In this document: in pieces, positions 32,962 to 43,045 of the stretch
How positions within the stretch are numbered: the first letter of the stretch is position 1
Layout of the letters: each line of letters starts with the position of its first letter
Source: Chaetoderma sp. LZ-2023a
Lineage: Eukaryota > Mollusca > Caudofoveata > Chaetodermatida > Chaetodermatidae
Reading direction: 5' to 3'
Assembly (NCBI GenBank): GCA_034401795.1
Contig: CM067369.1
Span: 86,251,129-86,315,128, forward strand
DNA length: 64,000 nucleotides
Program-made: the position numbers and the translations under genes
Notes under the pieces: model-generated
What the model was told of the DNA's origin: nothing
Databases searched by the model: none
The model's input: the letters and a program-made list of their open reading frames with translations, nothing else

Positions 32962-33082
32962 CATTTGCAGGGCAAGAGAAGGCTATTTTTGAAAATGTAT
33001 GACTGGAATGGCTGGCTCGATTCTCGAGCCAGCCATTCCAGTCATACATTTTCAAAAATAGACTTCTCTTGCCCTGCAAATG
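32962..33082. repeat. 121-bp near-perfect hairpin
   Basis: Two 59-nt arms (32962-33020 and 33024-33082) are complementary with one mismatch around a 3-nt loop TTC. This is the core of a TTAACCCTTTA family copy (CATTTGCAGGGCAAGAGAAG at the outer end). Its purity suggests recent insertion or palindrome correction. Confidence 0.92.
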
Positions 33083-33194
33083 GACATGCAGTCACTAAGA
33101 AAAATGTCATTTTTCATGAAAAATGTCATCTTCTCTCAAGCCTACACACGTGCAGACGCAATAAGCACGTATGCACACACGCACACCCACCCAT

Positions 33195-33475
33195 ATTCCT
33201 AGCTTAGCTCCACCCACTTTTCCATGCGTTGGAATTAATTTGAAACTTCAGAATATAGGTTTCACGGTAACTATACAGGCAGTCTGTTGAATATTTTGAG
33301 ACTAATTTGACTGTGCGCTGTCGCTGCCTATGCCGGCAACAGCTGCCCATCAGATTAGGTTCAAAATATTCAACAGAATGTTTATTAGCTTGTAAATTCA
33401 TTAAAGACATACAATTTGCACACCTTCGTGACAATCTTTTCTTGACAGGGCTACGTCATTCTGATTAACGGTATG
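33195..33475 (+). mobile_element. CCCGCCC-type MITE, 3' end missing
   Basis: AGCTTAGCTCCACCCACTTT start, with palindrome arms around GCTGCCTATGCCGGCA. It decays after CACACCTTCGTGACA. Confidence 0.7.
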
Positions 33476-34150
33476 GCCACCAATTTTTCTGACAGTGGCA
33501 TTAATTTCAAATTTACATGTGTAGTAGGCAGCTGTAATCTTAGTGGTACGTTTCTGAGTTTCGGATCAGCCATGGATAGGTCTATGGCCAATGTTTACGG
33601 ATGAAAGTCAGTGAGCATTGAAATGCCATCTGGAAAATTAGTTCTGGGTTGAGAGATTGGTCTAATATTTAATATATTAATTGGATTAAATCTTAGTAAG
33701 AAATTTTGAAAATTGATAATGATGCGAGATGGTTGTCAGCCTCATGCCGCTACATGTATTTTGAAAATCAGTTCCCAACTGATAGCTTACCAAATTTTCA
33801 TTTTATAGTTCTCATTTGTTATTAGCTCATTTTGTCAAAGTAATTAAAATTTGTATATCTCCACTGTTAATAGGGTTTATTATTTATTTATCAAAATGGT
33901 GTTGAGTTGGGGATGATTAAGAGGACAAGCGTACATATATGTGACACTCCAGTGTGACATATGCTATTGCCCTTATCCTACACGCATACTACTACAGGAT
34001 TGTGAATATTAGTGTGTATTAGCTGATGCTAGGAATGCTAGTGTCCATTTCAGAAGTGATGCTTACAACATCACTGTTTTTAAAATGAATATACAAAAAT
34101 GCAAAACTGGTCTTTGGCAATGTCAATTTCCAGATCAAGAGATGACTCGC
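33476..34150. other. intron sequence, no feature seen
   Basis: AT-rich, with no repeat boundaries, exon or RNA gene that I can support. Confidence 0.5.
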
Positions 34151-34524
34151 AATAGACCTTTCCGGTTTTAGCTATGCCCCGCCCATCTCTAGCTAAGCTC
34201 CACCCACACCTCGCTCGTGTTGTGGATTGAGCGATCTATTAACTATCAATTTTCAGAAAACTACAGGTAAGCGGTTAAATATTTTGAAACTAATTTAATG
34301 GCAGCAAAAGCGCCCAGTCAAATTAGTTTCAAAGTATTCGATATCATATTAATTAAATAGTAAAGACATACAATTCGTACAACAATGCTTAGCCCGTCAC
34401 TAATTATGCATTCATGACATACTTATTTAGTCATTCATGACATCATTGATTATGACATCATCTTACACGTCATGTAGTTCAATATGACATCATATAATGG
34501 ATGGATAAACTCAAAAGGTCCATT
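34151..34524 (+). mobile_element. CCCGCCC-type MITE
   Basis: AATAGACCTTTCCGGTTTTA to CTCAAAAGGTCCATT. The palindrome centre is shortened to GGCAGCAAAAGCGCC. Confidence 0.8.
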
Positions 34525-34653
34525 ACTGGCTTGCTTATCGAGCCAGTAATTTAAGTGGGAAATCTTCAAGAATAATCTTTTCTTGGTCTGCAAGTGGACA
34601 TTTTCTGAGAAAATAAAAATTTTGAACAAATTTGAGAGTTAAGGGGCTAATAC
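34523..34653 (+). mobile_element. TTAACCCTTTA family fragment
   Basis: CTGGCTTGCTTATCGAGCCA core, then CTTTTCTTGGTCTGCAAGTG, ending GAGTTAAGGGGCTAA. The left arm has been replaced by the MITE before it. Confidence 0.65.
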
Positions 34654-34705
34654 GTCTATTGAATACTATTCAGTGCTGCAAGTTTTTGTTTTAAAATCAT
34701 TACAG

Positions 34706-34827
34706 ATGAACTCCGGAGTCAGGAATTTAGTGTTGCATTGATTCTGCAGTGTATTCGTACATTTGATAATCCTCACACTCATCATCAGGCATTGCTACTG
34801 CTGACTATAGCCGCTAAACTACACCCG
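34706..34827 (+). CDS. HEATR1: HEATR1 exon w7
   Basis: 122 nt (residues 306-346), entered in phase 1, left in phase 0. Acceptor CATTACAG, donor GTGAGT. It encodes ELRSQEFSVALILQCIRT, then NPHTHHQALLLLTIAAKL. This THH.ALLLL block is highly characteristic of HEATR1. Confidence 0.93.
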
Positions 34828-34917
34828 GTGAGTAGCTGACTAGTTAGAGACAGAAATTTAGTGTGACTGTATAATATAATATAATAAATTTATTGTGCTA
34901 GAAAAAAAGAAACTAAT

Positions 34918-34947
34918 TACTGAATGAATATTTTGAAACTAATTTAC

Positions 34948-34994
<47 letters not shown>

Positions 34995-35211
34995 CTTTAT
35001 TTACGGAGGGTAAATCTTCAGCGATCTGATTTTAGAGAGGCTCTCAAGAATATTTATATATATATACACACACTATATACACACTATATACGAAATGTAT
35101 TGATGCTTCCTTTGTTGAATACTAGACACTACAAGCATGACTAGTAATTTAACTGCAAGCAGTCCAATTAATTTCAAAATAGTCAAACACTTAGTTGTAT
35201 AGTTGCTCTAA
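34918..35211. repeat. decayed MITE core with an AAT microsatellite
   Basis: TGAATATTTTGAAACTAATT and, inverted, CCAATTAATTTCAAAATAGT mark the two arms of a CCCGCCC-type palindrome. They are now separated by (ATA)n at 34948-34994 and a TATATACACAC tract. Confidence 0.6.
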
Positions 35212-35596
35212 AATGGACCTTTCCATTTTTAGCCATGCCCCGCCCATCTCTAGCTAAGCTCCACCCACACCTTGCTCATGTTGGGATTGATCGATCTCTG
35301 AACTCCCTGACTCTATTTCCAGAAAACTATACAGGTAAGCTGTTCACTATTTTGAAACTAATTTGACTGGGTGCTGTTGCTGCCTATGGCAGCAATAGTG
35401 CCCAGTCAAATTAGTTTCAAAATATTCAACAGCATGTTTATTAAATAGTAGAGACATAGAATTCTTTCAGCGTGTCGGACTATTAAGAGTTAGACGGGCC
35501 TAATAGAATCACATATGATGTAATGATTATGACGTCATCCTACACACCGCTTAGCTGATTACGTCGTATGACGGCATTACTCTGGAAAGGTCCATT
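35212..35596 (+). mobile_element. CCCGCCC-type palindromic MITE, reference copy
   Basis: This 385-bp copy shows the full family design. The terminal inverted repeat is AATGGACCTTTCCA at the left and TGGAAAGGTCCATT at the right. GCCATGCCCCGCCCATCTCT and CTCCACCCACACC form the left part. CTATACAGGTAAGCTGTT precedes a long central palindrome (about 35338-35433) whose two arms are nearly perfect and meet at GCTGCCTATGGCAGC. The right half has recurring TGACGTCAT/TGATTATGACGTCA words. No coding. About 20 copies or fragments occur in the window. The mobilising transposase is unknown, and no clear target duplication could be fixed. Confidence 0.85.
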
Positions 35597-35650
35597 GAGT
35601 TGTGGTAGGATACTCTGAGAGATGGAATGGTAATCATATGGTCTTTTCAG

Positions 35651-35779
35651 GAGGATCTTCTTCACAACGTGATGTCTGTCTTCACCTTCATGGGTGCCAG
35701 TATTCTGAGACAGGATGACAGCTATAGCTTCCAAGTGATCAGCAAGATCTTAGAGACGGTTATTCCTGCTTTGATGACT
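35651..35779 (+). CDS. HEATR1: HEATR1 exon w8
   Basis: 43 codons (347-389), phase 0 at both ends, acceptor GGTCTTTTCAG, donor GTAAGT. It encodes VMSVFTFMGASILRQDD, then SYSFQVISKILETVIPALM. FTFMGA...DD.YSFQVI is one of the most conserved blocks of the protein and the strongest evidence for the HEATR1 call. Confidence 0.95.
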
Positions 35780-35896
35780 GTAAGTATTGGATTGACTCTA
35801 CCACTGAATATTTGTAACTCACTTCTTCTGTTCATTGACTGTGATGATATTTGCCCAGATTCATTGCTGTGTGCGTGTGTGCGTGCGTTAATAATT

Positions 35897-36280
35897 AACC
35901 TTTTTATTGGTTAAGATTAATCAGGTATATCAAAATTGCTGCGTATTAAATTTCCGTTTGCATGCCAAGAGATGACTAAGTTTGACAATTGACCACTAGA
36001 ATGACTGACTGTTATCAAAATACTTTCGATAGTTATCGCTGTAGAAGTCTGAAAATGTGTCAAATCTTTGGTTTTCATTCGATAACTTTAGAATACCTTA
36101 AGTTCGTTGTGCCCTATTTGAAACATGACTGCTTTGTTTCGTCGAGATTGTGTTGTGCGTCTGGTAAATTTCACACATTGGTCAGAGTTATCTCCCGTAA
36201 GATACTGTTGATATGTCTATATAAATTTGATCTAGTCATTCCAGTGGTAAATTTGTGAAAAAAAGCTTTCTCTTGGCCAA
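35897..36280 (+). mobile_element. TTAACCCTTTA family copy with internal insert
   Basis: TTAACCTTTTTATTGGTTAA at the left and TCATTCCAGTGGTAAATTTG at the right belong to the family. The middle (about 36010-36230) is unrelated to other copies and not identified. Confidence 0.55.
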
Positions 36281-36282
36281 TG

Positions 36283-36785
36283 GAAGAAATCAGTTTTAGC
36301 TATGCCCCGGCCATCTCTAGCTTAGCTCCACCCACGCTTTTCCCGTGTTGGGATCAATCGATCCCTGAACTTCTTGACTATCACTTTCCAGAAAACTACA
36401 GGTAAGCTGTTGAATATTTTGAAACTAATTTGACGGGTGCTGTTGCTGCCATGCCGAGTCAAATTAGTTTCGAAATATTCAACAGTACGTTTATTAAATA
36501 CTAAGGACATACAAATCATATAATATAGTCTGTCAGCAATTAAGCGTTTGTGATGAACTTATCTACGTCATTCTATGGCAGCAACAGCGCCCAGCCAAAT
36601 TAGTTTCAAAATATTCAACAGCATGTTTATTAAATAGTATAGACATACAATTCGTCAAGATGGACTATTAAGCATTTAGTACATACTAAATCAAGTCATT
36701 CATGACAATTGATTATGACGTCGGCCTTCACATCACGCAACTGATTATTACATCATATGATTGATGGATGAACTGGATTCCTCCA
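36283..36785 (+). mobile_element. two overlapping CCCGCCC-type MITE copies
   Basis: The first (36283-36575) starts GAAATCAGTTTTAGCTATGC and stops at TACGTCATT. The second lacks its left half and starts directly at a palindrome arm (TATGGCAGCAACAGCGCCCA, 36575), ending GATTCCTCCATT. The arrangement looks like recombination between two copies. Confidence 0.75.
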
Positions 36786-36904
36786 TTTTGATCAATAAAA
36801 TGGTTAGTGAAGCTTTATGGGTGGGATGATCATGAGTCAAGGAAGAAACGCATAGTTTTGGGGATAACAATTGTAAAACATAACAATGGCCAGGATCAGA
36901 TCTG

Positions 36905-37185
36905 TCACATCTGATGTTATTATCAAATACGCCACTTGTTAGCTGATGTCACAATCAAAATGATGTATATCTGGCACGAATGTGGCAATACTCCGTCGCA
37001 AAAGTGTATAACTAGTATGTCTTTGATTAATGTACAATTTAATACACATTTTGGTGAATATTTTGAAAGTAATTTGACTGGGAGCTGTTGCCTCTTGAAT
37101 TATTATTTTAAATATTCAAAAGCTCTGTATATAGGTTTCTTGAAATTTAATTTCTGGGAATTCAGATTCCCAAAGTTTGATCTCT
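36905..37185 (-). mobile_element. CCCGCCC-type MITE, reverse, partial
   Basis: CACATCTGATGTTATTATCA start, one clear arm (ATTTTGAAAGTAATTTGACT), and the second arm nearly lost. Confidence 0.65.
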
Positions 37186-37294
37186 GTTCCAATGCGCATT
37201 AGAGTTCTCCCAAATGTGTTTTGTGATATATCTTTCATTTACTAGACACAATAGATGGGAGAGGTGGGTGGGTGGGTGGATCCCTTTCTACGGT

Positions 37295-37682
37295 AGTTAT
37301 CCCCCTCCCATTTCTAGTTTAGCTCCGCCCACTATTGACACATGCTAGAATCGATTTGAAACTGGATTATGAATTCCCAGGATCTAAATTTCTAGGTAAC
37401 TATACAGGTAAGCTGTTGAGTATTTTCAAACTAATTTGACTGGGTGCTGTTCCTGCCTATGTCAGCAATAGCTCGCAGTGAAATTAGTTTCAAAATAGTC
37501 AAACGTATACTTACTAAATTGTGAATTCATCAAAAACATAATTTGTACACTTGACAGACTTTTTATGCTTTATGACAGAGTTATAATATGTCATAATCAG
37601 CGTTATGTCAGCCTACATGTACATGTGACGTAATTGATTATGACATTCATATACTAGGGTGACAGATCAGATCCCTCCATTG
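37295..37682 (+). mobile_element. CCCGCCC-type MITE variant
   Basis: TCCCCCTCCCATTTCTAGTT start and GATCAGATCCCTCCATT end. The right half is a variant subfamily with ATTCATCAAAAACATAATTT, shared with the copy at 58430. Confidence 0.75.
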
Positions 37683-37700
37683 ACTTCTGCTTTCTAATAG

Positions 37701-37955
37701 GCGTGTGATAAACAAATAACAGATGAGTCGGAAAGCGTGAAAAATGCTGGTGAGCTGGTTACCATGGTTATGCGTGTATTCATCGATGCATTCCCACACA
37801 TACCCGTTCACAGACGTCCGATGTTATTCACTAATCTGCTGAGGATTGTCGGCGAGGAGGACTTTTTGTGGCGCATCATGCTTATGTTCACAGATCTCAA
37901 TATTTCAAAGGGAGTTGTCACTGCACAGGAGACTAAAACTAATGATGAGTTACAT
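37701..37955 (+). CDS. HEATR1: HEATR1 exon w9
   Basis: 85 codons (390-474), phase 0 at both ends, acceptor TTTCTAATAG, donor GTAGGT. It encodes a charged linker (CDKQITDESESVKNAGEL), then TMVMRVFIDAFPHIPVHRR, PMLFTNLLRIVG and LWRIMLMFTDLNISKGVV. The FIDAFPHIP.HRR block aligns with HEATR1 FVDALPHVPEHRR. Confidence 0.93.
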
Positions 37956-37989
37956 GTAGGTTTTATATATGCATGGGTTAATAACGCAT

Positions 37990-38060
37990 GTTACTAGGCC
38001 AGTACTGGACCAATACCGGACCAATGTGGCCCGGTATTGGCCCAGTACTGACCTAGTAAC
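37990..38060. repeat. 71-bp imperfect palindrome near a splice donor
   Basis: GTTACTAGGCCAGTACTGGA then CCAATACCGG is mirrored by CCGGTATTGGCCCAGTACTG then ACCTAGTAAC. The arms are 30 nt with about three mismatches and an 11-nt loop. It starts 34 nt after the donor of w9. Confidence 0.88.
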
Positions 38061-38294
38061 ATTCAGTGTCGGCGATGCATGCACACCTTAAAGAAATGGG
38101 AATTACGTAGTTGTATAATCTTCCATTTACCCATCTGCGCAGATATATCGAGTGATACCTATCCATAGATCTGACTAATTGATCAAGTCTTTGAAATAAC
38201 TCATATGGAGTGGGTCGCTTTCAAAATTTATCGGGATTCAAAGGCTAACAACTATCAGAAAAACGTTGATAAAGACTAAATTATATTGTTATCA

Positions 38295-38600
38295 TGGCAT
38301 ATAATATCAACTGCTGGTGCTCTGGCCATTTACTGTCATGATTAATTGATGAATCCAGTCAAATTAGTTTTAAAATATTCAATAGCTTTCTGGAGATTGA
38401 AATTGAGGGAGTGTAGGGATTGAAGGATTCCAACACGGGCGAAGCTTAGCTACAGATCAGCTGAGCAGAGCAAAAACTGGGAGGAAATTGATTAATGGTT
38501 GGCTACAGCAATATGGCGATTCATGTGAAATACTGATCATTAAGCAATCAGTGCAACACTCATTTAATTGTCTGCGTCCTGAATTCCTGCAGACTACATT
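38295..38600 (-). repeat. repeat interrupted by a CCCGCCC MITE fragment
   Basis: ATATCAACTGCTGGTGCTCT and TTACTGTCATGATTAAT before, and GATTAATGGTTGGCTACAGC after, match contiguous sequence at 19557-19640. The MITE fragment lies at 38352-38480 in reverse orientation. TGATTAAT occurs on both sides of it and may be an 8-bp target duplication. Confidence 0.6.
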
Positions 38601-38639
38601 TTCCATGAGGATTAACACTGGGCATGCAGAATATTTATT

Positions 38640-38652
38640 CCCCCCCCCCCCC
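38640..38652 (+). repeat. C homopolymer run
   Basis: A run of about 12 cytosines followed by ATTATAGATATATGGGG. Confidence 0.9.
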
Positions 38653-38719
38653 ATTATAGATATATGGGGGCATTATAGCATTTGCTTTGTCCATTCATCT
38701 GTTCATCTGTCTGTCCATG

Positions 38720-39560
38720 GGATAACTCTAGCTCTACTCCAGTGACCTTCACCAGACTTTGGCTGGACTTTGGTTTTGGGTGTCTGATGAATCCTATTGA
38801 TTTTGGCGTCAAAGGTCACGGTCAATGTGACCCAATTAATGACATAAAATTGCCTGTGCATGTGGTACCTTTTCCTTTGTGTTCCTAAGAACCATATTCA
38901 TTTTGGGTTTAAATGTCAAAGGTTAAGGTTATGGTGACCCAATTAATAATATTATATTGCGTTTCCGGATGATAATTTGAGTCTTATTGAAGGGATCTTT
39001 ACCAATCTTGTGTGGGAGCTTGTCCTTGCCATTCCCATGAACCCTATCAATATTTGGGTCAACGGTCAAGGTCACAGTGACCCAGTTAATGACATTTCCT
39101 TTCTGGATGATAACGCTTGCCTTATTGCATGGATCTTTACCAACCTTGGGTTGGATGTTGCCCTTTGTGTCCCGAAGAACCCTATTGATTTTGGAGTCAG
39201 ACTGTCAAAGGTCAAGGTCATAGTGACCCAATTAATGACTGCGTTTCTCAATAATAACTTGAGTTCTTTTAAAGGGATCATTATCGATCTTAGGTAGTCA
39301 TAGTTGGCATTCTGAGGAAACCTATAAATGTTTTGGTCAAACCATCACAGGTCAAGGTCACAATGACCCGATTAATGAAATTATATTGCGTTTCCGGATA
39401 ATAACTCGAGTTCTATTGAAGGGATCATTACCAAACTTGCGTGGGAAATTGTCCTTGTGGTTCCGAAGAGCCATATCGATTTTGGGGTCTAAAGGTCAAA
39501 GGTCAAGATCAGTGTTCTTTTGAAGGGATCTTTACCAATCTTGGGTGGTTGTACCTGGTG
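38720..39560 (+). repeat. array of about 143-bp units with GGTCANNNTGACC sites
   Basis: Units are recognised by AAAGGTCAAGGTCACAGTGA then CCCAATTAATGAC, followed by CCGGATGATAACTTGAGT and GAAGGGATCTTTACCAATCT. They start near 38811, 38918, 39059, 39207, 39347 and 39490. Perfect inverted repeats GGTCA-3-TGACC occur at 38820-38832, 39070-39082, 39216-39228 and 39356-39368. Several also contain TCAAGGTCA. The unit lies in the intron w9-w10. Confidence 0.9.
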
Positions 39561-39763
39561 GAATGGGGGTGTTGGGTGGGAGCATTACAATTCATTGTCT
39601 TGCCTACAGGTGCATGCGTTGGTGCAATAGAAGCTTTATAAAATATGCAGGTTTCGTTTTCAATGCATAAATTTCTGTCAAACGTGCTGCATCAGTACTC
39701 TGTGACAGGATCTCATTTGAGATTATTCTCTCGAGTTATCTTCACTGAAAAAATCTGTCAAAT

Positions 39764-40070
39764 AGAGGAATCCAGTTTTAGCTATGCCCTACCCATCTCT
39801 AGCTCTGCACCACCAAGCTTTGCCCGTGTTGGGATCCATCGGTCCATGCTCTCTCTGAATCTCAATTTCCAGAAAACTTTACAGGTAAGCTGGTGATTTT
39901 TTAAATGAATTTGACGCGGTGTTTTTGCTGTCGCTTCGTCCATCATCGTTAAGCATTCGTGACGAACAGAATTACACCATTCATGACATAATTTATTATG
40001 ACATCGGCATACATGTCACATAGTTGATTATGATGTCATATGATTGATTGATAAACTGGAATTCTCCATT
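39764..40070 (+). mobile_element. CCCGCCC-type MITE, palindrome lost
   Basis: AATAGAGGAATCCAGTTTTA to CTGGAATTCTCCATT. Only a remnant of the central arms is present. Confidence 0.75.
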
Positions 40071-40579
40071 ATGTCGAATTTAGTATCTGCATACTTTGTG
40101 ATAAAGCCTCATTTGGAACTAGATTTTAGGGAACCCCAGAGGTATCTTTCTAAATATAGAATATTCCTTGCACTGTTAAGAATTTATCAAATATTCTCTA
40201 GAAAGAGAAAATCTATTCACCAGTTTTCCCTATATTTCTTACATCAGTTATTACAGATTAGTTTGTGGTATTACCAAAGCTAGAAATTTCTTATATTCTC
40301 TTATGGATATTATTGCCTTTGTTTATGTTATTAGATCAACACATTTTGACAAATTTATATTTAAATTTCTTTACTGTTTTGCTTGCTAAGGGAAAACATG
40401 TGCATACCTGTGGTTGACAGAACCCCACAGATATAACACAAAACACATGCACCCAGTTTATGATAGTCAATGATATCTGCATGCTGGTCTATCAATACTC
40501 TACAGGGCTAGTTCAGATATTTTGCCCTTTGCTGGTAATAGATGGTGGTCCTTTAAGAGATGTGATTCAGAGATCACTT
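40071..40579. other. intron sequence, no feature seen
   Basis: AT-rich. A short open frame at 40044-40283 has no recognised motif. Nothing supported. Confidence 0.5.
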
Positions 40580-40815
40580 GTCTCGCAGAAGACACAAAAC
40601 CACTGCAGAGGTCGTTTTTTGCCGGCTTGACCATTAAAACGTTGCGATTGGTCACAAATATTTAGATTTCTTTTTTCAGAAGGTCCCCCTGTATGCCAAG
40701 TGACTAGTTAAAACATTGACCACTGGAATAGCTGGCTTAATTAGCGAGCTAGTCATTCCACTAATAATTTTTCAGAAATAGTCTTCTTTTGGCATGGCTG
40801 GCTTGACCATTAACC
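40580..40815 (+). mobile_element. TTAACCCTTTA family copy
   Basis: CTGGCTTAATTAGCGAGCTA core with inverted arms. Both sides are diverged, ending GGCTTGACCATTAACCC. Confidence 0.65.
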
Positions 40816-41016
40816 CTAACAATGATGTCAATATTCTATCTGTTACTGTGCTAATAACAAAGAAACTGGTGTATATTTGTCAACAGTTTTGGTAGACAGT
40901 GTTGTATTCTATGACAGCCACATCTTCCACCAAATTTGGTGAAAAATGATCACCAGTTAATCATTTAATTTTATTTGAAAATTTTATATTTTTACATCAG
41001 AGTACTAAGGGTTAAA
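40813..41016 (+). mobile_element. CAGAGTGGTAAG family copy
   Basis: TTAACCCTAACAATGATGTC to ACATCAGAGTACTAAGGGTT, with the ACAGCCACATCTTCCACCAA segment shared with 48798. Confidence 0.75.
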
Positions 41017-41102
41017 TGGATAAGAGGCTGTGTCTGTTAACACCATGTTTTGGGCTTCATGAATGTTGTGTTTATATATGCTAAATAAATATCCTGTTAC
41101 AG

Positions 41103-41235
41103 GAGATGCATAGATTTCGCTTTGAAATACTGGAGTTTGTTCTTTGGCTGAGTGCTCAGTTCCCACCTCATATTCAGCTTTTGTCATGCACCAGTGTTGT
41201 CAGTTACCTATCGAGTCTTCCACGCTCGGTTGAAG
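41103..41235 (+). CDS. HEATR1: HEATR1 exon w10
   Basis: 133 nt (residues 475-519), phase 0 in, phase 1 out. Acceptor CTGTTACAG, donor GTAAAT. It encodes EMHRFRFEILEFVLWLSA, then PHIQLLSCTSVVSYLSSL. A helical repeat. Confidence 0.88.
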
Positions 41236-41377
41236 GTAAATATTGTCCACGTTTATATTATATGAAAGATTTGATAAACCACACCGAAATTTCATGGGAA
41301 TACATCCAATAAACTATAGGTGCATATACTGTGGACACGGTCATATACCGACCTCACCATTACTAACTCAAGGGACC

Positions 41378-41552
41378 GTAGCATCATATTTGAGTAGAAG
41401 AGAAGACTATTTCTTTTAATTTTCTCACTGGAATATCAAACCAGTCATTCCAACATGGAATTTTACCACAAAAAGTCCGCTTTGCCTACAAATTTACATT
41501 AACTAAGCATAAATTTTAATTTTCTTGGCAAGTCTTGACCATTAAAGGGTTA
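41378..41552 (+). mobile_element. TTAACCCTTTA family copy, decayed
   Basis: ATCAAACCAGTCATTCCAAC core and CTTGACCATTAAAGGGTTAA end. The left end is not clear. Confidence 0.6.
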
Positions 41553-42200
41553 ATCTAACTATGCTGTATGAAGATGCTCAGGAAGATCACAGTTTTTGGT
41601 TGACTTTACGAAGTAAAACAAGCTATTGCGATTCATTCGATGTCGTCCGGCAGCGTCGATGGCGGTAGCGGAAATGGTGACGGCCGAATTGAGTTTAGTG
41701 TAACTTAGCAGTTCATATCTCATGTGTTCAACATACTGTGCCCAAACCTTGGCACATGTGTCCTTATAGTGAGAGGGCATCACACAGTGCCTTTGGGGTC
41801 AAAGGTCAAGGTCACTGTTCTTGGTAAAAACAATATTTTCCGTTTAGCTCAATTTAGCTGCATATATGTCATGTTTGGTTAATCATACTGTGCCTAATCT
41901 TGGATAATAAATACACTTCGCAGTTTATATCCCATGTTTTCTTTAAGCATATACGGCCCAAATGTGGAAAATTGCTTCCTGATAGGGAGCTGGTATGACA
42001 CAATAGCCGTGGAGTAAAAAGGTCAAGGTCACTGTGATCTTGATAAAAATATTGCTATCTTTCAACATCATTTTGCATTTACCTCAACTTTGCGGCTTTG
42101 ATAAACTTTGACACATGGATCCTTTTAATGAGAGGGCATGATGCAACAATGCTTAGATCAAAAGATGAAAGGGCCGCCTGTATATAGTCTTCATCTATGT
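41553..42200 (+). repeat. decayed GGTCAAGGTCA-type units
   Basis: GGGTCAAAGGTCAAGGTCAC near 41798 and AAAAGGTCAAGGTCACTGTG near 42018 resemble the units at 38.8-39.5 kb. AGAGGGCAT and TGACACA words recur at about 230-350 nt spacing. It is too diverged to define a unit. Confidence 0.55.
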
Positions 42201-42581
42201 AAGTACAATTATAATTGAAATCAAGCTTCATTGTTCATTTCAACATTGATTCATGGTTGCATCGCAATGCAACCTCATTTCTGGACAGTCCCCCCCCCAC
42301 CTCCACACACGCACGCATGCACAAAAATTGTTTTCATGGGACAACTTTATTTTTATATACACATATTTTCACAGCATGTGATTTGCGACCTCATTTTGGA
42401 ATGCCTTACAAAAGAATTTCCATATTTGATGAAAATATTCATAAAAATTTCTTTTCTACTTGACAACTTGGCAAATTCCAATCAAATTTAGTTTACGGAC
42501 ATCTTGAGGTAAGTATTGTAACAATTATTGGCTTTCTCTTTAAATTTATTTCTGTGAGTGCATGTGGAATGCTGTCCACCT

Positions 42582-42772
42582 TAACCCTTTAACACTGAAA
42601 TTTGTTTTAAAAAATTTCAATTTTCTCAGCAAATACCCATTTGCAGACCAAGTATCGAGCCAGTCATTCCAGTGGTAAATTTTCAAAAATAGTCTCTTGG
42701 TCTACAAATGGACATTTCTCAATACCACTGCATAAGCTGTTTTTGGCTGGTATGAGTGTTAAAAAGTTGAAG
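42582..42772 (+). mobile_element. TTAACCCTTTA family copy
   Basis: TTAACCCTTTAACACTGAAA start and GAGTGTTAAAAAGTT end. The left arm is shortened and the core GAGCCAGTCATTCCAGTGGT is present. Confidence 0.75.
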
Positions 42773-42851
42773 AAGCATCATCATCTGACACAAATGAATA
42801 GTGGAATTTTTAGAAGAGTCAACTGTATTTTGTTATTTATTTTCTTATTAG

Positions 42852-43045
42852 AGTACAATGAGAAAGCTAGGAATGTGTCATCGAGGACAGCGGGCAAACA
42901 CTCTCCAAGACAGGCGCCAGAACATAAAGGTGCGATCGACATATTCAATATCAGTGCACACTCAAACAAGCAGCTACGACATTTTCGCTACGAATCTCTG
43001 GAATTCCTTGTGTCACTTCTAACTTCAGATATGTTTATCCAACAG
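42852..43045 (+). CDS. HEATR1: HEATR1 exon w11
   Basis: 194 nt (residues 519-583), phase 1 in, phase 0 out. Acceptor TTATTAG, donor GTTAGT. It begins with a charged low-complexity linker (EYNEKARNVSSRTAGKHS) and then INFI-type HEATR1 block DIFNISAHSNKQLRHFRYE, SLEFLVSLLTSDMFIQQ. The H..KQLRHF motif is diagnostic. Confidence 0.93.
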
